Shown piece by piece: positions 62,633-64,000 of a stretch of 64,000 bases of DNA. Each line of letters starts with the position of its first letter. Positions within the stretch are counted from its first letter, which is position 1. This DNA is from Bulleidia extructa W1219. Its GTDB lineage: Bacteria > Bacillota_I > Bacilli_A > Erysipelotrichales > Erysipelotrichaceae. The translations under genes were made by a program, and so were the position numbers. Under the pieces are notes generated by a model, which searched no databases, was not told the origin of the DNA, and saw only the letters and a list, made by a program, of their open reading frames with translations. The stretch covers positions 141,244 through 205,243 of the forward strand of contig NZ_ADFR01000003.1 of NCBI RefSeq assembly GCF_000177375.1, read 5' to 3'.

Positions 62633-63793
62633 ATGCAGTGTCGAGTGTATCGGCGTTGTGGAGGATGTTCGATGTTGGAACAACCTTATGCCAACCAAAT
62701 TCGTTGGAAACAAGCCGTTTTAGAAAGATTGTTCCCAAAAGAAACAGTTTTACCAATGTTAAAAGATAAAAACCCGGATCACTACCGTCATAAAATTTAT
62801 GCGACATTTGGAAAAAATGCCCAAGGTATCTTCTTAGGTTTGTATGGTTACCATAATCATCGTTTAGTGAATTCCATGGATTGTCTTATTCAACATAAAA
62901 AAGGGAATGAGATTTTAAGGACGTTATGTGAATTGGCTAATGATTTTCATTTATCCGTTTATCAAGAAGATCGAAGAAAGGGTCTTTTACGTCATGTGTA
63001 TCTTCGTATTTCTTCTAAAGATGAAAAAGTGATGATGGTACTTGTTTTAGGAGAAAAGAAATTTCCGGGCTCTAAAAAATTGGTCAAGATTTTGCTTGAA
63101 AAACATCCTGAAATTGAAACGGTGATTTTAAACTACAATTTCCGAAAGACTTCGATTGTCTTAGGAGAACAAGAAAGAGTGGTGTATGGAAAAGGCTATT
63201 TGATGGATAAAATAGATGGTCTTTCTTTTCGCATTTCTTCACATTCTTTTTATCAAGTGAATCCGAAACAGGCTTATCGTTTGTATCAAAGAGCTATTGA
63301 ACTGGCTAACTTAAAGAAAGAAATGAAAGTGGTAGATGCCTGCTCAGGGACGGGGACGATTTCCTTATTATTGGCTAGACATGTTCAATCGGTGATTGGT
63401 ATTGAGCTGAATCCACAAGCGGTTTTTGATGCCAATGAAAATAAAAAGGTGAATCAGATTCAAAATGTACAATTTTTGCAAGGAAGGGTGGAAGAGGTGA
63501 TTCCTCGATATAGGATTCAAGCAGATGTCTTATTTTTAGATCCTCCAAGAAGTGGGATGGGACCATGTTTTATGACCTATTTAGATCAATTGAAGATTCC
63601 GAAGATTGTTTATATTTCTTGTGATCCAAATACGCAAGCAAGGGATATTCAAATTTTAAAAAGTCATTACAGCATAACCGTCAGTCAAGGGGTGGATATG
63701 TTTCCGCAGACAAAAAATATAGAGAATATTCTTGTTTTGGAAAGAAAAAGAAATGAGGAATCAAGAAAATCATTGATTAGTAGAATAAAATAG
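62633..63793 (+). CDS. 23S rRNA (uracil-5-)-methyltransferase, RlmCD/RumA family
   Basis: A 386-residue SAM-dependent RNA m5U methyltransferase. It starts directly with the iron-sulphur motif (Cys3, CGGC at about 9-12), so the N-terminal TRAM domain of RlmD/RlmCD (~60 residues) is missing; usual lengths are 430-460. The SAM site VVDACSGTGTISLLLA is near 225, the catalytic region LDPPRSGMG near 300 and the nucleophile in YISCDPNTQARDI near 325. Target uridine is probably in 23S rRNA. It follows the HAD gene by one base. Confidence 0.9.
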   Translation: MQCRVYRRCGGCSMLEQPYANQIRWKQAVLERLFPKETVLPMLKDKNPDHYRHKIYATFGKNAQGIFLGLYGYHNHRLVNSMDCLIQHKKGNEILRTLCELANDFHLSVYQEDRRKGLLRHVYLRISSKDEKVMMVLVLGEKKFPGSKKLVKILLEKHPEIETVILNYNFRKTSIVLGEQERVVYGKGYLMDKIDGLSFRISSHSFYQVNPKQAYRLYQRAIELANLKKEMKVVDACSGTGTISLLLARHVQSVIGIELNPQAVFDANENKKVNQIQNVQFLQGRVEEVIPRYRIQADVLFLDPPRSGMGPCFMTYLDQLKIPKIVYISCDPNTQARDIQILKSHYSITVSQGVDMFPQTKNIENILVLERKRNEESRKSLISRIK

Positions 63794-63810
63794 TGGGTAT
63801 GGGAGTAGAC

Positions 63811-64000
63811 ATGAAAAAAATACAATTTTTAACCATAAAATTTCTTTTAATGACAAGCTTGATAACAGTTGTTAATGCTAGAACTATGATCTCGATGAAT
63901 GGTAAAACCTATTTTTTTGATGAAAACGGTCATGCTAGAACAGGCTGGTATGAAGAAAATCAAAAGCGTTATTGGTTAAATTTAGATGGACGTGCCGAAA
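63811..64000 (+). CDS. Secreted cell-wall-binding-repeat protein (5' end only)
   Basis: The frame opens at ATG 63811, 5 bases after GGGAG, and runs off the window at 63 residues. It has a signal peptide of about 22 residues (KKIQF..., cut near VVNA), then SMNGKTYFFDENGHARTGWYEENQKRYWLN, i.e. the ~20-residue choline/glucan-binding repeat (pattern GKTYFFDENG.ARTGW). It is expected to continue with more repeats and perhaps an enzymatic domain. Surface-exposed and attached to the wall by the repeats. Confidence 0.85.
   Translation, partial: MKKIQFLTIKFLLMTSLITVVNARTMISMNGKTYFFDENGHARTGWYEENQKRYWLNLDGRAE

Overview
The window reads as chromosomal DNA of a low-GC Firmicute. The gene repertoire fits the class Erysipelotrichia (relatives of oral or gut Solobacterium/Bulleidia-type organisms): an HrcA/CIRCE heat-shock operon, a PyrR-type attenuator, RNase J, a GlgC plus GlgD glycogen pathway, a cell-wall-binding-repeat protein and an InlB-like surface protein. 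The lineage is inferred from gene content and style, not from a marker tree. TGA is used as a stop, so this is not a Mollicute. I see no rRNA, tRNA, CRISPR array, insertion sequence or prophage. Coding density is high and no gene-free stretch exceeds 300 bases.

Layout. 1-2408: end of a BMP-family nucleoside/sugar ABC importer (ATPase plus two permeases). 2556-5382: a membrane-anchored PanE-like protein and an M32 carboxypeptidase. 5580-15683: a glycogen operon glgB-glgP-glgC-glgD-glgA plus a neopullulanase-like GH13 enzyme. 15889-19264: sirtuin, membrane GDPD and DegV protein. 19423-22298: ferrous iron uptake (feoA-feoA-feoB). 22352-24771 (minus): def and RNase J. 24854-28057: ftsW, rsmD, coaD and a Gfo/Idh/MocA oxidoreductase. 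28134-30255: unknown protein, DUF3137 protein and LemA. 30305-30964 (minus): HAD phosphatase. 31041-38250: hrcA-grpE-dnaK-dnaJ-clpB. 38902-40698: surface protein. 40838-46263: nrtR-pncA-pncB-nadD-nadE, a complete NAD salvage operon under its likely own regulator. 46320-47733: PyrR-type attenuator and uracil permease. 47836-51323: heterodimeric ABC exporter. 51605-54210: OpuC/EgtU-like importer. 54303-55109 (minus): Cof-type HAD. 55379-56266: class I aldolase. 56341-57576: two unknowns. 57688-59888: TetR regulator and three uncharacterised membrane proteins. 59979-63793: GNAT, murC, HAD and an RlmCD-like methyltransferase. 63811-end: start of a cell-wall-binding-repeat protein.

Regulation can be read directly at many junctions. 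There is a CIRCE element on the hrcA promoter. An identical 13-bp palindrome precedes both the tetR gene and the unknown membrane operon. A palindrome overlaps the nrtR start. Nested palindromes lie in the feo promoter, and an operator-like repeat sits at +1 of the ABC exporter. Strong intrinsic terminators close most units, several of them bidirectional.

The most unusual features are four genes without any ribosome binding site whose ATG lies exactly 6 nt after a TANNNT box (probable leaderless mRNAs), a ribosome binding site plus ATG inside clpB at codon 147 (short ClpB isoform), and the TetR-controlled operon of unknown membrane proteins.
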